A DNA stretch of 21,473 nt from JBMYTN01 sp049604415 (GCA_049604415.1 JBMYTN010000059.1:1-21473); one strand, 5' to 3'. Counted from the stretch's first letter, positions 12,858 to 21,342 are shown. Numbers and translations: made by a program. Notes: a model not told the origin generated them from the sequence alone.

Positions 12858-13727
12858 TCAGTTCGCCGTCTCGGTTTCCGGGTCGTCGAAGTCAAAATCA
12901 TAGTCCTGGGACGCCGCGCTGGGATCGTTCTCCGTATTGGAGACTTCGGCCCGACGGCGTTGGATGTAGAGCGCCCGGATGGTGGCGTAGTAGTCCAGCG
13001 AGGTGGAGCGCAGGGCTTCCAGATCGCCATAGTTCCGGCCCAGCTGGTTGGAAACGGTGGCGTAGGTCCGCGCATTGTTGAACGCTTCAACGGTGTCATT
13101 GTTGACCCAGAACAGTGGGTCGGTGACGAAGTCGACCACTCGGCCCACCGCATCGCGGGGGTTGGACGGGCCAAACAGCGGCAGCACCAGATAGGGGCCG
13201 TCGCCTGCGCCATAGGTGCCCAGGGTCTGACCAAAGTCTTCGGAGTGGCGCTCCAGCCCGTGATCGGCGGCGACATCCAAAATACCGCCAATGCCGACGG
13301 TGGAGTTGATGCCGAAGCGCGCCGTGGTGGTCCAGGCCCGGTCCAGATCGCCCTGGAGCAGGTCATTGACCAGGATCACCGGGGACTGAAGATTGTGCAG
13401 GAAGTTGTCGACGGCATCCTTGCCTTCTTGGGGCAGCACCATATAAGGCGCGATCCAGGGCTGGGCCAAGGTGTAGATCAGGTCGTTGACCGCGAAGACA
13501 TAGCGGTTCCAGGGCTCCAGCGGATCGCTGATCAGCTCATCGGAGTCGGTGTCCGCATCCGTGCTGGCGGCCTGGGCCGTTTGGGGCGCGCTGGCGTCCA
13601 GGGTCATTTGATCGGAATCGAAAGAGGAGCACGCCCCCAAAGCGAGGGCAGATCCGAGCACGACAATGGGGCCGGTGCGACGAAAGCGGCCAAGAAGGGC
13701 CAGAAATATTGATTTCATGGTCTGCAT
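12858..13727 (-). CDS. mlaA: MlaA/VacJ-family outer-membrane lipoprotein
   Basis: The protein has 289 residues from the ATG at 13727 (M-Q-T-M-K-S), with GGAA six bases upstream; the ATG three codons further is also possible. A lipoprotein signal ends in L-A-L-G-A-C with the lipidated Cys33. The family block D-P-L-E-P-W-N-R-Y-V-F-A-V-N-D near residue 70 is typical of VacJ/MlaA. The C-terminus is acidic (D-F-D-F-D-D-P-E-T-E). MlaA sits in the outer membrane with porins and removes misplaced phospholipids from the outer leaflet, handing them to MlaC. Here it is divergent from hpnM, an MlaC-family gene, within a hopanoid locus and without mlaFEDB nearby, suggesting a role in hopanoid or lipid traffic with HpnM and HpnN (inference). 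Confidence 0.92.
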   Translation of the reverse strand: MQTMKSIFLALLGRFRRTGPIVVLGSALALGACSSFDSDQMTLDASAPQTAQAASTDADTDSDELISDPLEPWNRYVFAVNDLIYTLAQPWIAPYMVLPQEGKDAVDNFLHNLQSPVILVNDLLQGDLDRAWTTTARFGINSTVGIGGILDVAADHGLERHSEDFGQTLGTYGAGDGPYLVLPLFGPSNPRDAVGRVVDFVTDPLFWVNNDTVEAFNNARTYATVSNQLGRNYGDLEALRSTSLDYYATIRALYIQRRRAEVSNTENDPSAASQDYDFDFDDPETETAN

Positions 13728-13990
13728 CAAAGGGTTCCGTTTCGGCGATACCGCATAAAACAACATGGTTAAGCTTGCTCGGCATACGGACCCCGGGAAG
13801 GGCCCGATCACTCTTAGTCCCTACTGCCTTGCCCACTCCAAGGTTCGGCGGAGATCGAGGCGCTGCACCCCAATACCATCCCCGGCTGCCCCGGTATTTT
13901 GCGCGGACGTCGGCCCGTCGGTTTTACGAAGCGCATCCCGATCTTGCAACCCGCAAGCCCGGCACCCGTAACAGCAGAGACCATTGAGCG

Positions 13991-14005
13991 TGGCAAGTGT
14001 TGCCA
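13991..14005. promoter_or_regulatory. Perfect inverted repeat in the mlaA-hpnM divergent region
   Basis: TGGCAAGTGTTGCCA has perfect 6-bp arms around GTG. It lies 54 bp upstream of the candidate hpnM -35 element and could be a regulator site for either divergent gene. The rest of the 409-bp gap 13728-14136 holds the hpnM promoter and a weaker inverted repeat AATACC/GGTATT (13872-13877 with 13893-13898). No gene is seen in it. Confidence 0.4.
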
Positions 14006-14058
14006 AAATACCGCCCTTTTTTTGGGATTTCTTCTCTGCGGTGACAGGACGAGAGTCC

Positions 14059-14087
14059 TTGCAGTCTATGCTGCACTGCAATATACA
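14059..14087 (+). promoter_or_regulatory. Candidate sigma-70-type promoter for hpnM with nested inverted repeats
   Basis: TTGCAG (14059-14064) and TATACA (14082-14087) are separated by 17 bp. The predicted transcription start is near 14094, giving a leader of about 43 nt. TGCAG-N6-CTGCA (14060-14075) covers the -35 and upstream half of the spacer. AGGAC-GAGA-GTCCT (14046-14059) abuts it. A small AACCCC/GGGGTT hairpin (14097-14111) lies in the leader. Confidence 0.55.
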
Positions 14088-14136
14088 CGTCTGTGTAACC
14101 CCTCTGGGGTTCAATGTGATTCGAAGGTGAAGGACC

Positions 14137-14871
14137 ATGATTGGGTCAAAAAAAGTAATGCGTTATGGCTTAATGGCTTTGTCGGTGGCCGGTGGCGCGG
14201 CGGCCGGGGCGTTGACGGGCTTGGCGCTGTGGGTCAGCCCGGTTCTGGCCCTGGACAGCCCTCTGCTGACCCAACCGGGCAGCGCGGAACAGGCGCCTAT
14301 TGTGCAAGAGCCGGTGCAACAGGCCGCTGCGACGGCCCCGCAAGCGGTGATCGAGCGCTTCCATGGGGTCTTGCTGAGCGCCATGCAGCAGGCTGAAAGC
14401 TTAGGCGTGACCGGTCGGGCCAAAATGCTCGATGGTCCGGTGCGCGAGACATTTGATTTCCCACGGATCGCCCAGTTGACCGCCGGTCGGTCCTGGCGCA
14501 GCGGCTCTGCGGACGAAAAGCAGCGCCTGTCCGATGCTTTTGCTCAGCTGAGCGTGGCGACCTATGCCTCGCGGATGAAGGGCTTTTCCGGCCAGAGCTT
14601 CGAAACCGCCGGGGTCGATGACGGTCCCCGGGGCACTCGGATGGTGATGACCCAGCTGCTCTCGCCGGGGCGGGATACCATCGATCTGACCTATGTGCTG
14701 GCCAAGCGCAAATCCGGTGAATGGCGGGTGATCGATGTGCTGATGCAAGGCACCATCAGCGAGCTGTCGGTGCGCAAATCCGAATATGGTGGGGTGCTGA
14801 GCAGCGGCGGCCTGGACGGGCTGTCTGCCGCCCTGATCAACAAAGCCGAAGGGCTGGCAGGCGGCCTGTAA
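14137..14871 (+). CDS. hpnM: Hopanoid-associated MlaC-family periplasmic protein HpnM
   Basis: The 244-residue protein starts at an ATG preceded by AAGGTGAAGG. A signal peptide (residues 1-38, cleavage after V-L-A) is followed by a Gln/Ala-rich linker and an MlaC/Ttg2D-type lipid-binding domain from about residue 65. Matching features are F-D-F-P-R-I-A near residue 105, the E-W-R-V-I-D-V-L strand and the C-terminal I-S-E-L-S-V-R-K-S-E-Y motif. HpnM proteins are MlaC relatives encoded with hopanoid genes. They are thought to carry lipids between membranes, but a defined cargo is not established. The gene is convergent with hpnN, 31 bp between stop codons, and divergent from the mlaA-like gene. 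It could instead be called mlaC; the hopanoid context favours hpnM. Confidence 0.87.
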   Translation: MIGSKKVMRYGLMALSVAGGAAAGALTGLALWVSPVLALDSPLLTQPGSAEQAPIVQEPVQQAAATAPQAVIERFHGVLLSAMQQAESLGVTGRAKMLDGPVRETFDFPRIAQLTAGRSWRSGSADEKQRLSDAFAQLSVATYASRMKGFSGQSFETAGVDDGPRGTRMVMTQLLSPGRDTIDLTYVLAKRKSGEWRVIDVLMQGTISELSVRKSEYGGVLSSGGLDGLSAALINKAEGLAGGL

Positions 14872-14902
14872 GGCAAGCAGCCGCTCCCAAAAAAAAATCC
14901 TG

Positions 14903-17647
14903 TTAGGTTGTGGCCCCGGCGTTGTCCCGCTGGGGCCACAAGCGCATCAGGGCCGGTAAAATGCCCAGGGTGCAGAGCAAGCCCAAGGCAATGGCAAAGG
15001 TCAGCAACACCCCCATGCTGGCGGTGCCCGGATGGCTGGAGAGGGCGATGGAGCCGAAGGAGCCGATGGTGGTCAGGGCGCTGAACAGGATCGCCCGGGG
15101 GGTGCAGCTGTCCATGGCCTTGGTGACGTCGGCCTCTTCCCGCTCGCGGCCGACGACATGGATGCCGCCAGCCACCCCCAGCCCGACCAGCAGCGGCAGC
15201 ACAATGACATTGGCAAAGTTAAAGGCGATGCCCAGCAGTACGGTCGTTGCTGCCGTCAGCAATCCGGCCAGCAGGATCGGGGCAAAGATCAGAAGCACCG
15301 CGCGCAGGGATCGGGTGGCTGCATAGATCAGGATGGTGATGGCGATAAAGGCCAAAAGGGCGGCTTCAGCGAAGGCTGACAGCACCGCGCCCCCGGCTTC
15401 GACAATCACCACCGGGGCGCCAATGGCCCGGTCGGAGACGGTGCGGACCTGGGCGACAAAGTCCCGCAAGGCGGCCTGATCGCGCAGATCCTCGGTCGGC
15501 AGGACCTCCAGGCGGACTTGGCCCTGGTCATTGACATAGCGGTTGGCCAGAGCGGCGGGCAGGTCTTCAACCTCAACCCAATCGGCTTCCAGGCTGGTGC
15601 GCAGCTGCTCCAGGGCCAGCAACAGGCCGCTGGTCAGGGCCCGGTTTAGGGCTATGATCGCCTCGGGATCCTTGGGAAAAGCACTCATACTGTCGAGGAA
15701 GGCCTGGCTGGCGGCGGCGGCTTCGGGACCCAGGCGGTCTTCGGCGGCGGCGGCTTTGGCCAGCACCGCTTGCAGGCTTTCCAGGGCGGCGACTGGGTCC
15801 TCGGGGGCCAGTGCTCCGGGCTCACCGGCAAGGCCCGGACCCAGGGCGAAGGCCATTTCCTCAACAATCAGCAGCTTGTCGTCCTGCTCCTGCGGCACCA
15901 GGGTGGAGAGCGAGAGCACGGAGCGCACCAGCGGCAAGGCGGTCAGTTCTTCGGCCAGACTGGCCGCTTGGTCCGGGGTGTCGGCCAGGATCTCGATGGC
16001 ATAGGGGTCAATGCCCGGATCGCCGAGGATCTCCATCAAGGTGGCGACGGATTCCGTGCCCGGATCCTTCAGGTTCAGCGGGTCGAAGTCAAATCGGGTG
16101 AAGGGCAGCAGGGCCAGGGCGATCACGCCTGCCACCCCGGCACAGAGCAGGGTCATCTTGGGCCGCACGGTCAGGCCCCGGGACAGGGCTTGGCAGGCGG
16201 CGCTGGAGGTGGTCGGAGAGTTCGGCCCGTCCGGTTCATCGGGCCAGCCTTCCGGCCAGTCCTGGGACATGGGGCATGCTTCCGGCCGCTCCGGGATCTT
16301 GCCGGGCAGCAAGGATAGGATCGCCGGGGGCACGGTCAAATTCAGCGTCAGGGCAATGGCCATCCCGACGCCGGAGATCAAACCCAGCTGGGCCAGACCG
16401 ATATAGTCGGTGGGCAAAAAGGCCAAAAACGCAATCGCAGCGGCCAAGGCGGCTAGGCCAAGCGGTGCGCCGGTGCCTTCTGCGGCCCGGACCAAGGCGT
16501 CGCGATTGGTCTCGGTCTTCAGCCGTTCCTCGCGATAGCGCAGGCCGAAATGGATGCCGAAATCCACCGACAGGCCGATAAACAGCACGGCGAAGGAAAC
16601 GGAGATCAGGTTTAAGGTGCCGACGGCGACGGCGGCAAAGCCCGCCGTGATTACCAGCCCGGCGACCAAGGCGCTTAAGGTGGCGAAGATTACCCGACCG
16701 GAGCGCAGACCGATGGCCAGAAGCACGGAGACCAGGATAAAGCTCAGGATCCCGGCCATATCCATGCCGGTTTTGACACTGTTCAGCTCCTCCTGCGACA
16801 GCGCCGCCGGGCCGGTCAGCCGGACTTGGGCTTGTCCGGCGATCACCGGCTCCAGGGTGGCGGCTTTCTCGCGGATGCTGCGCATCGGCTTGGCTGCGGG
16901 TGCCAAGGAGCTGTAATCCAGCCGGGGTTTGACCAGCAGGAAGCGTCGCTTGTCTGCGGCCGTGACTTCCTGGCCCTGCAACACCCCTTGCCAGGACACC
17001 GGCCTTAAGGCCTCAGGCCCGGCGGCGGTGGCCTCGGCCATGGCATTAAGCATTGGGGCGAGGCCGGACAGGTCAGCTTCCGCATTGGCATCCCCCCCGC
17101 CGGGCGGGTCGATCACCAGGTCCAGCAGGTCCGAGAGCCCATCCAGGCTCGGATCTTGCCACAGGGAGCCGAGGAAGGGCTGGGCCGGGATCACCGTATC
17201 GGCGATGATTTCCAGCTCCACCATGGGCAGCATCAACAGGCCGTTTTTGCGGAAATAGTCCAGCCCGGCGAAATTGACCACCAGATCGAAATTGGCGCTG
17301 TCCGCTGTCAGGCTGTCGGTCAGGGCCGCTGCGGTGGCATCGGCCAGCTCTGGGGTGTCGGCCTGGACCACGACGATCAGATTGCCGCCCAGATCCGGGA
17401 AGGCTTCGCGCAGGGCGCGGTCGTCCTGGCGGAATTGCAGCTCCGGGGCCAACATGTCAGTGGTGTCGGTGGTCACGCCCAAGCGGGTCACCACAGCGCC
17501 GATGGACAAGCCCATCAGCAGGATCACCAGGCTGAGCAACAGCCAGGGGCGGTCCGCCACCATCCCCACCCAGGCCATCATCGCCCGGGTATAGGCCGAG
17601 GGCGGTTTGGTGGCCGCGTCCTGGGCTGGGACGGCGGAGGAGGTCAT
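14903..17647 (-). CDS. hpnN: Hopanoid transporter HpnN (MMPL/RND superfamily)
   Basis: The 914-residue RND protein has two repeated halves, each with one helix, a large periplasmic domain and a bundle of five further helices, about 12 membrane segments in all. The first helix is at residues 34-54, and T-D-T-T-D-M-L-A-P-E-L just after it is typical of HpnN. G-L-S-V-D-F-G-I-H-F in the first bundle and a V-A-G-G-I-H-V-V-G-R-E-R-E-E block in the second mark the MMPL family. HpnN moves hopanoids from inner to outer membrane in Rhodopseudomonas. The start ATG overlaps the hpnA stop (ATGA), so translation is coupled. Odd points: a Pro/Trp/Asp-rich insert around residues 454-478 between the halves, and a terminator hairpin embedded in the last codons. 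Confidence 0.93.
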   Translation of the reverse strand: MTSSAVPAQDAATKPPSAYTRAMMAWVGMVADRPWLLLSLVILLMGLSIGAVVTRLGVTTDTTDMLAPELQFRQDDRALREAFPDLGGNLIVVVQADTPELADATAAALTDSLTADSANFDLVVNFAGLDYFRKNGLLMLPMVELEIIADTVIPAQPFLGSLWQDPSLDGLSDLLDLVIDPPGGGDANAEADLSGLAPMLNAMAEATAAGPEALRPVSWQGVLQGQEVTAADKRRFLLVKPRLDYSSLAPAAKPMRSIREKAATLEPVIAGQAQVRLTGPAALSQEELNSVKTGMDMAGILSFILVSVLLAIGLRSGRVIFATLSALVAGLVITAGFAAVAVGTLNLISVSFAVLFIGLSVDFGIHFGLRYREERLKTETNRDALVRAAEGTGAPLGLAALAAAIAFLAFLPTDYIGLAQLGLISGVGMAIALTLNLTVPPAILSLLPGKIPERPEACPMSQDWPEGWPDEPDGPNSPTTSSAACQALSRGLTVRPKMTLLCAGVAGVIALALLPFTRFDFDPLNLKDPGTESVATLMEILGDPGIDPYAIEILADTPDQAASLAEELTALPLVRSVLSLSTLVPQEQDDKLLIVEEMAFALGPGLAGEPGALAPEDPVAALESLQAVLAKAAAAEDRLGPEAAAASQAFLDSMSAFPKDPEAIIALNRALTSGLLLALEQLRTSLEADWVEVEDLPAALANRYVNDQGQVRLEVLPTEDLRDQAALRDFVAQVRTVSDRAIGAPVVIVEAGGAVLSAFAEAALLAFIAITILIYAATRSLRAVLLIFAPILLAGLLTAATTVLLGIAFNFANVIVLPLLVGLGVAGGIHVVGREREEADVTKAMDSCTPRAILFSALTTIGSFGSIALSSHPGTASMGVLLTFAIALGLLCTLGILPALMRLWPQRDNAGATT
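14908..14941 (-). terminator. Terminator-like hairpin inside the 3' end of hpnN
   Basis: A perfect 10-bp stem (14908-14917 with 14932-14941; left arm TTGTGGCCCC) closes a 14-nt loop within the last hpnN codons. On the minus strand a run of nine T (complement of 14889-14897) follows about 10 nt later. The gap between stem and T-run is longer than ideal. It is likely the hpnA-hpnN terminator. Confidence 0.6.
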
Positions 17648-18639
17648 GTCAGGTAACCCTTTTCGCGGAACCAGGCGACCGCATCGGCCAGGGCCTGTTG
17701 GGCCGGGCGCGGTTTATAGTCCAGCGCCTGGGCGGCCTTAGCCCAGGAGAAGAACATTTTTTTCCGCGCCATGCGCAGGCCGTCGACGGTGACAAAGGGC
17801 TCCTTGTCCGACTTCAACAGCTTGGCCACGGCCTCCGCGCCATAGGCCAGCGGCATCAGCGGTCCGATGGGCAGTTTGACGGTCGGGGCCTTGCGTCCGG
17901 TGAGCGCTGCGACCTCGGCCAGGATCGCGCCCAGTTCCATATCCTCGCCGCCAAGAATATAGCGCTCGCCCAGCACGCCGCGCTCCATGGCCGCTAAATG
18001 GCCGTCGGCGACATCCTCCACATGGACCACATTCAAGCCGGTGTCGACAAAGGCGGGCATCCGTCCCGACGCCGCTTCGACAATCATCCGCCCGGTCGGG
18101 GTTGGTTTGATGTCGCGCGGACCGATCGGGGTGGAGGGGTTGACGATGACAATGGGCAGGCTGTCCTCGGTGATCAGCCGTTTCACCGCTTCTTCGGCGC
18201 GGTATTTCGACAGTTTGTAAATGCCGATCATGTCGGCTTCGGTGGTTGGGGTGGTTTCATCGGCTGGGGTGCCGTCGGTGCCTGCCTTCAGCACGGCAAC
18301 AGAGCTGGTATAGACCATGCGGGCCATGCCAGCCTCCGCGCCTGCGCGCAGGATCGCCACGGAGCCATCCACATTGGCCCGCAACATCGCCGCCGGATCC
18401 CGGGTCCAGAGCCGGTAATCCGCCGCAACGTGATAGAGCGCATCGCAGCCCTGGGTGGCACGGGTCAAAGAGGGCGGATCGAGCAGGTCGCCCTCGACCA
18501 ACTCCACATCCAATCCGTCCAGATTGCGCCGGTCAGAGCCCGGACGCACCAGTGCCCGAACGGCAACACCTTTGGCGCAAAGTGCGCGGGCAACGGCGGC
18601 ACCAACAAAGCCCGTGGCGCCCGTAACGAGGGTGGTCAT
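17644..18639 (-). CDS. hpnA: Hopanoid-associated NAD-dependent epimerase/dehydratase-like protein HpnA
   Basis: The 331-residue extended short-chain dehydrogenase has the N-terminal nucleotide motif T-G-A-T-G-F-V-G (residues 6-13). The active site shows T-S-S-V-A-V followed by Y-K-L-S-K (Y-x3-K), and the N-P-S-T-P-I-G-P-R-D block closely matches HpnA proteins. HpnA is encoded in hopanoid clusters and is thought to modify sugars or side chains of extended hopanoids, though its precise reaction is not settled. AGGAAGG lies five bases upstream of the ATG at 18639. The stop overlaps the hpnN start by four bases. It is the first gene of the hpnA-hpnN operon, divergent from ispH. Confidence 0.93.
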   Translation of the reverse strand: MTTLVTGATGFVGAAVARALCAKGVAVRALVRPGSDRRNLDGLDVELVEGDLLDPPSLTRATQGCDALYHVAADYRLWTRDPAAMLRANVDGSVAILRAGAEAGMARMVYTSSVAVLKAGTDGTPADETTPTTEADMIGIYKLSKYRAEEAVKRLITEDSLPIVIVNPSTPIGPRDIKPTPTGRMIVEAASGRMPAFVDTGLNVVHVEDVADGHLAAMERGVLGERYILGGEDMELGAILAEVAALTGRKAPTVKLPIGPLMPLAYGAEAVAKLLKSDKEPFVTVDGLRMARKKMFFSWAKAAQALDYKPRPAQQALADAVAWFREKGYLT

Positions 18640-19002
18640 GCTACCTTCCTGGAGAAAACCCCATAAATCAACGTCTTGCCGATGGGATACAGCCGTCCCC
18701 GCTGTTCGCGCTATGCTCCAGCCCCGCCCTGGGACAGGCTTAACCCCTTGTGAAGCATGGTTTTAGCACGATTGCAGGCCCTGTGCGGAAAATAGTATTG
18801 TGCAACGCACCGGATGACTGTGCCAAGCCGTATACGCTCAAAAGAGCATAGGCGGAAGGAGCTTTGAAGATCGGGCCTGCAGCTTTTTTTCGCAAAGCGG
18901 AAAATTTTTTGCAGCGCCGAGGGCACCTGCTCCACATCTTGGCCTTAAAGTCGGTTTATGAACCGTTTTTTCCGGCACAGCGCGTCAGACAAGGAAACAT
19001 CC
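18640..19002. other. Divergent intergenic region between hpnA and ispH
   Basis: The gap of about 360 bp should hold promoters for both operons, but no convincing -35/-10 pair was found by eye. An imperfect hairpin (about 18827-18854; core TACGCTC-AAAA-GAGCATA with one mismatch) and AT-rich tracts near 18881-18911 are the only visible structures. If ispH starts at ATG 18958, the last 45 bp are coding. Confidence 0.4.
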
Positions 19003-19968
19003 GTGAGCAACGATCGCAGCTTTAAGGTCATTCTCGCCAATCCCCGTGGTTTTTGCGCCGGGGTCACCCGGGCGATTGATATCGTGGAGAAATGCCTGGA
19101 GATCTATGGGCCGCCGGTCTATGTGCGCCATGAGATCGTGCATAACAAGCATGTGGTGAACTCCTTGAAGTCCAAGGGCGCGGTGTTTGTCGCCGAGCTG
19201 GACGAAGTGCCGGATGGCGCGGTGACCATCTTCTCCGCCCATGGGGTCTCCCAGGCGGTGATCAAAGAAGCCGAGCTGCGCAAGCTGCCGGTGATGGATG
19301 CGACCTGCCCCTTGGTCTCCAAGGTCCATAAGGAAGGTCAGAACCATGTCACCCGGGGCCGGGCCGTGGTGTTGATCGGCCATAAGGGCCATCCGGAGGT
19401 CGAAGGCACCATGGGTCAGATCCCGGGCGGGGTGCATTTGGTCGGCACGGTGGAAGATGTGGAACAGCTGGAGGTCGAAGATCCGAACCAGCTGGCTTAT
19501 GTCACCCAGACCACCTTGTCCGTCGATGACACCCGGTCGGTGATTGATGCCCTGAAGGCAAAGTTCCCGGCCATTGTCGGCCCGGACGTGAAAGACATTT
19601 GCTATGCGACCCAGAACCGCCAAACGGCGGTGCGGGATCTGGCCGCCAAGGCCGATCTGCTGCTGGTGGTTGGCGCGCGCAACAGCTCCAACTCTAACCG
19701 TTTGGCCGAGATCGGGTCCGAATTTGACGTGCCGAGCTATTTGATCGACGACGCCTCAGCGCTGGAAGAAGCCTGGCTGGATGGCGTGAAGGTGGTTGGC
19801 GTCACCGCCGGTGCCTCGGCCCCGGAAGAGCTGGTGGCGGAACTGATCGACCGTCTGCGGTCCCTGGGCGGGCAAGACGGTGTCGAGCTGGAAGGCGTGC
19901 CGGAAAACATGCAGTTCAAGCTGCCCCGGCAATTGCTGGAGGCCATGGGGGAAAGCAGCGCGGCCTGA
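19003..19968 (+). CDS. ispH: 4-hydroxy-3-methylbut-2-enyl diphosphate reductase
   Basis: The protein has 321 residues from the GTG at 19003, which follows AAGGAA seven bases upstream. An in-frame ATG at 18958 would add 15 residues not seen in the family and has no ribosome-binding site, though automated callers may choose it. The three cysteines that hold the iron-sulfur cluster are at about Cys18 (G-F-C-A-G-V), Cys102 (D-A-T-C-P-L-V) and Cys200 (I-C-Y-A-T-Q-N-R-Q). The active-site block S-A-H-G-V-S is also present. IspH carries out the last step of the MEP pathway in the cytoplasm, making IPP and DMAPP. Its position just before hpnH links precursor supply to hopanoid synthesis. The gap of 222 bp to hpnH may contain another promoter. 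Confidence 0.96.
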   Translation: MSNDRSFKVILANPRGFCAGVTRAIDIVEKCLEIYGPPVYVRHEIVHNKHVVNSLKSKGAVFVAELDEVPDGAVTIFSAHGVSQAVIKEAELRKLPVMDATCPLVSKVHKEGQNHVTRGRAVVLIGHKGHPEVEGTMGQIPGGVHLVGTVEDVEQLEVEDPNQLAYVTQTTLSVDDTRSVIDALKAKFPAIVGPDVKDICYATQNRQTAVRDLAAKADLLLVVGARNSSNSNRLAEIGSEFDVPSYLIDDASALEEAWLDGVKVVGVTAGASAPEELVAELIDRLRSLGGQDGVELEGVPENMQFKLPRQLLEAMGESSAA

Positions 19969-20039
19969 TCGGGGTGGCGGAGCGACATGGCCAAGGGGTC
20001 TCCGATGCGGGACCAAGAGGTTTTGAGTTTTTTGAGAGT

Positions 20040-20077
20040 TGGCTTGGACCGATGTCCTGAAGGATCGGCCAAGACCA
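20040..20077 (+). other. Bulged hairpin in the ispH-hpnH intergenic region
   Basis: Bases 20040-20057 pair with 20062-20077, with single-base and two-base bulges, across a TGAA loop. No T-run follows, so it is more likely a leader structure or mRNA-stabilising element than an intrinsic terminator. Nothing else is recognised in the 222-bp gap 19969-20190. Confidence 0.4.
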
Positions 20078-20190
20078 CAGGTGCTTTGCGACTGTGATGC
20101 GGGGACATCGCGGGTTCGGCCAAAGTGCCGTTTGATCGGGCGTGCTGAAGAGCGGCAGGCCGGAACACGCGCAAAAGAAGGAAGAAGGCT

Positions 20191-21342
20191 GTGGGTGTAC
20201 CCTTGATTCAACAGGTCCGTGTCGGGGCCTATCTGATGAAGCAACGTTTGACGGGCCAGAAGCGCTATCCCTTGGTGCTGATGCTCGAACCCCTGTTCCG
20301 CTGCAATCTGGCTTGCCCGGGTTGCGGCAAAATCGATTATCCGGACAGCATTCTGAACCGGCGCTTGTCAGCCGAAGAAGCCATTGCGGCTTCTGATGAA
20401 TGCGGGGCCCCGATTGTCTCCATCGCCGGTGGCGAGCCGCTGCTGCACAAAGAGATCGTGCAGATGGTCGAAGGCATCGTGGCCCGCAAGCGTTTTGTCT
20501 ATCTGTGCACCAATGCGCTGCTGTTGAAAAAACGCATGAAGGACTTTAAGCCGTCGCCCTACCTGACCTTCTCGATCCATTTGGATGGCGATAAGGAACA
20601 TCATGATATTGCGGTGGACCAGGAAGGCGTGTTCGACAAGGCGGTCGAGGCGATCAAAATGGCCCGCGACGCCGGGTTCCGCGTCACCTGCAACACCACC
20701 TTGTTTGACGGCGTGCCTCCGGAGCGCGTGGCGAAGTTTGTCGATTTTGCCTGCGACGAGTTGGGTGTGGAAGGGGTGACCATCGCTCCGGGCTTTGCCT
20801 ATGAGCGTGCCCCGCAGCAGCAGGTCTTCCTGCAACGCGAGAAGACCAAGCAGCTGTTCCGCGATCTGTTCAAGATGCGCAAGCCGAATTGGCGCTTCAA
20901 CCAATCCAGCCTGTATCTGGACTTCCTGGCGGGGAACCAGTCCTATGAGTGCACGCCCTGGGGCAACCCGACCCGCAATGTGTTTGGCTGGCAGCGTCCG
21001 TGCTATCTGCTGAACGAGGGCACGGTGCCGACCTTCAAGCAATTGATGGAAGAGACCGATTGGGAGAGCTACGGCACTGGGCGCTACGAAAAATGCGCCA
21101 ATTGCATGATGCATTGCGGCTATGAGGCCACGGCGGTGGCGGACACGGTGGCCAACCCGCTAAAGGCCTGGAAGCTGTCGCGCAACGGCATCAAAACCGA
21201 CGGTCCGATGGCACCGGAAGTCTCGTTCGAGAATGAGCGCCCGGCGGAATGGATGTTCGAGGACTTTGTGCAGGGCCAAGTGGATGTGCCGAAGCCGCAA
21301 ACGGCGGAACAGGCTGCGATGCGCACCCGCGACGTGGCGTAG
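20191..21342 (+). CDS. hpnH: Radical SAM adenosyl-hopene transferase HpnH
   Basis: The 383-residue protein starts at a GTG preceded by GAAGGAAGAAGG. The radical SAM cluster motif C-x3-C-x2-C is at Cys38, Cys42 and Cys45 (F-R-C-N-L-A-C-P-G-C), and the S-A-M-contacting G-G-E-P is at about residues 75-80. The family-typical N-terminus I-Q-Q-V-R-V-G-A-Y-L and the C-terminal K-C-A-N-C-M-M-H-C-G-Y-E-A cysteine cluster identify it as HpnH. HpnH joins the 5'-deoxyadenosyl group of SAM to diploptene, giving adenosylhopane, the first step to bacteriohopanepolyols. It lies 222 bp after ispH on the same strand and is closed by a strong terminator. Confidence 0.96.
   Translation: MGVPLIQQVRVGAYLMKQRLTGQKRYPLVLMLEPLFRCNLACPGCGKIDYPDSILNRRLSAEEAIAASDECGAPIVSIAGGEPLLHKEIVQMVEGIVARKRFVYLCTNALLLKKRMKDFKPSPYLTFSIHLDGDKEHHDIAVDQEGVFDKAVEAIKMARDAGFRVTCNTTLFDGVPPERVAKFVDFACDELGVEGVTIAPGFAYERAPQQQVFLQREKTKQLFRDLFKMRKPNWRFNQSSLYLDFLAGNQSYECTPWGNPTRNVFGWQRPCYLLNEGTVPTFKQLMEETDWESYGTGRYEKCANCMMHCGYEATAVADTVANPLKAWKLSRNGIKTDGPMAPEVSFENERPAEWMFEDFVQGQVDVPKPQTAEQAAMRTRDVA

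Noticed and set aside
18640..18957. tRNA or small RNA gene between hpnA and ispH
   Set aside because: No cloverleaf or T-loop consensus could be found.
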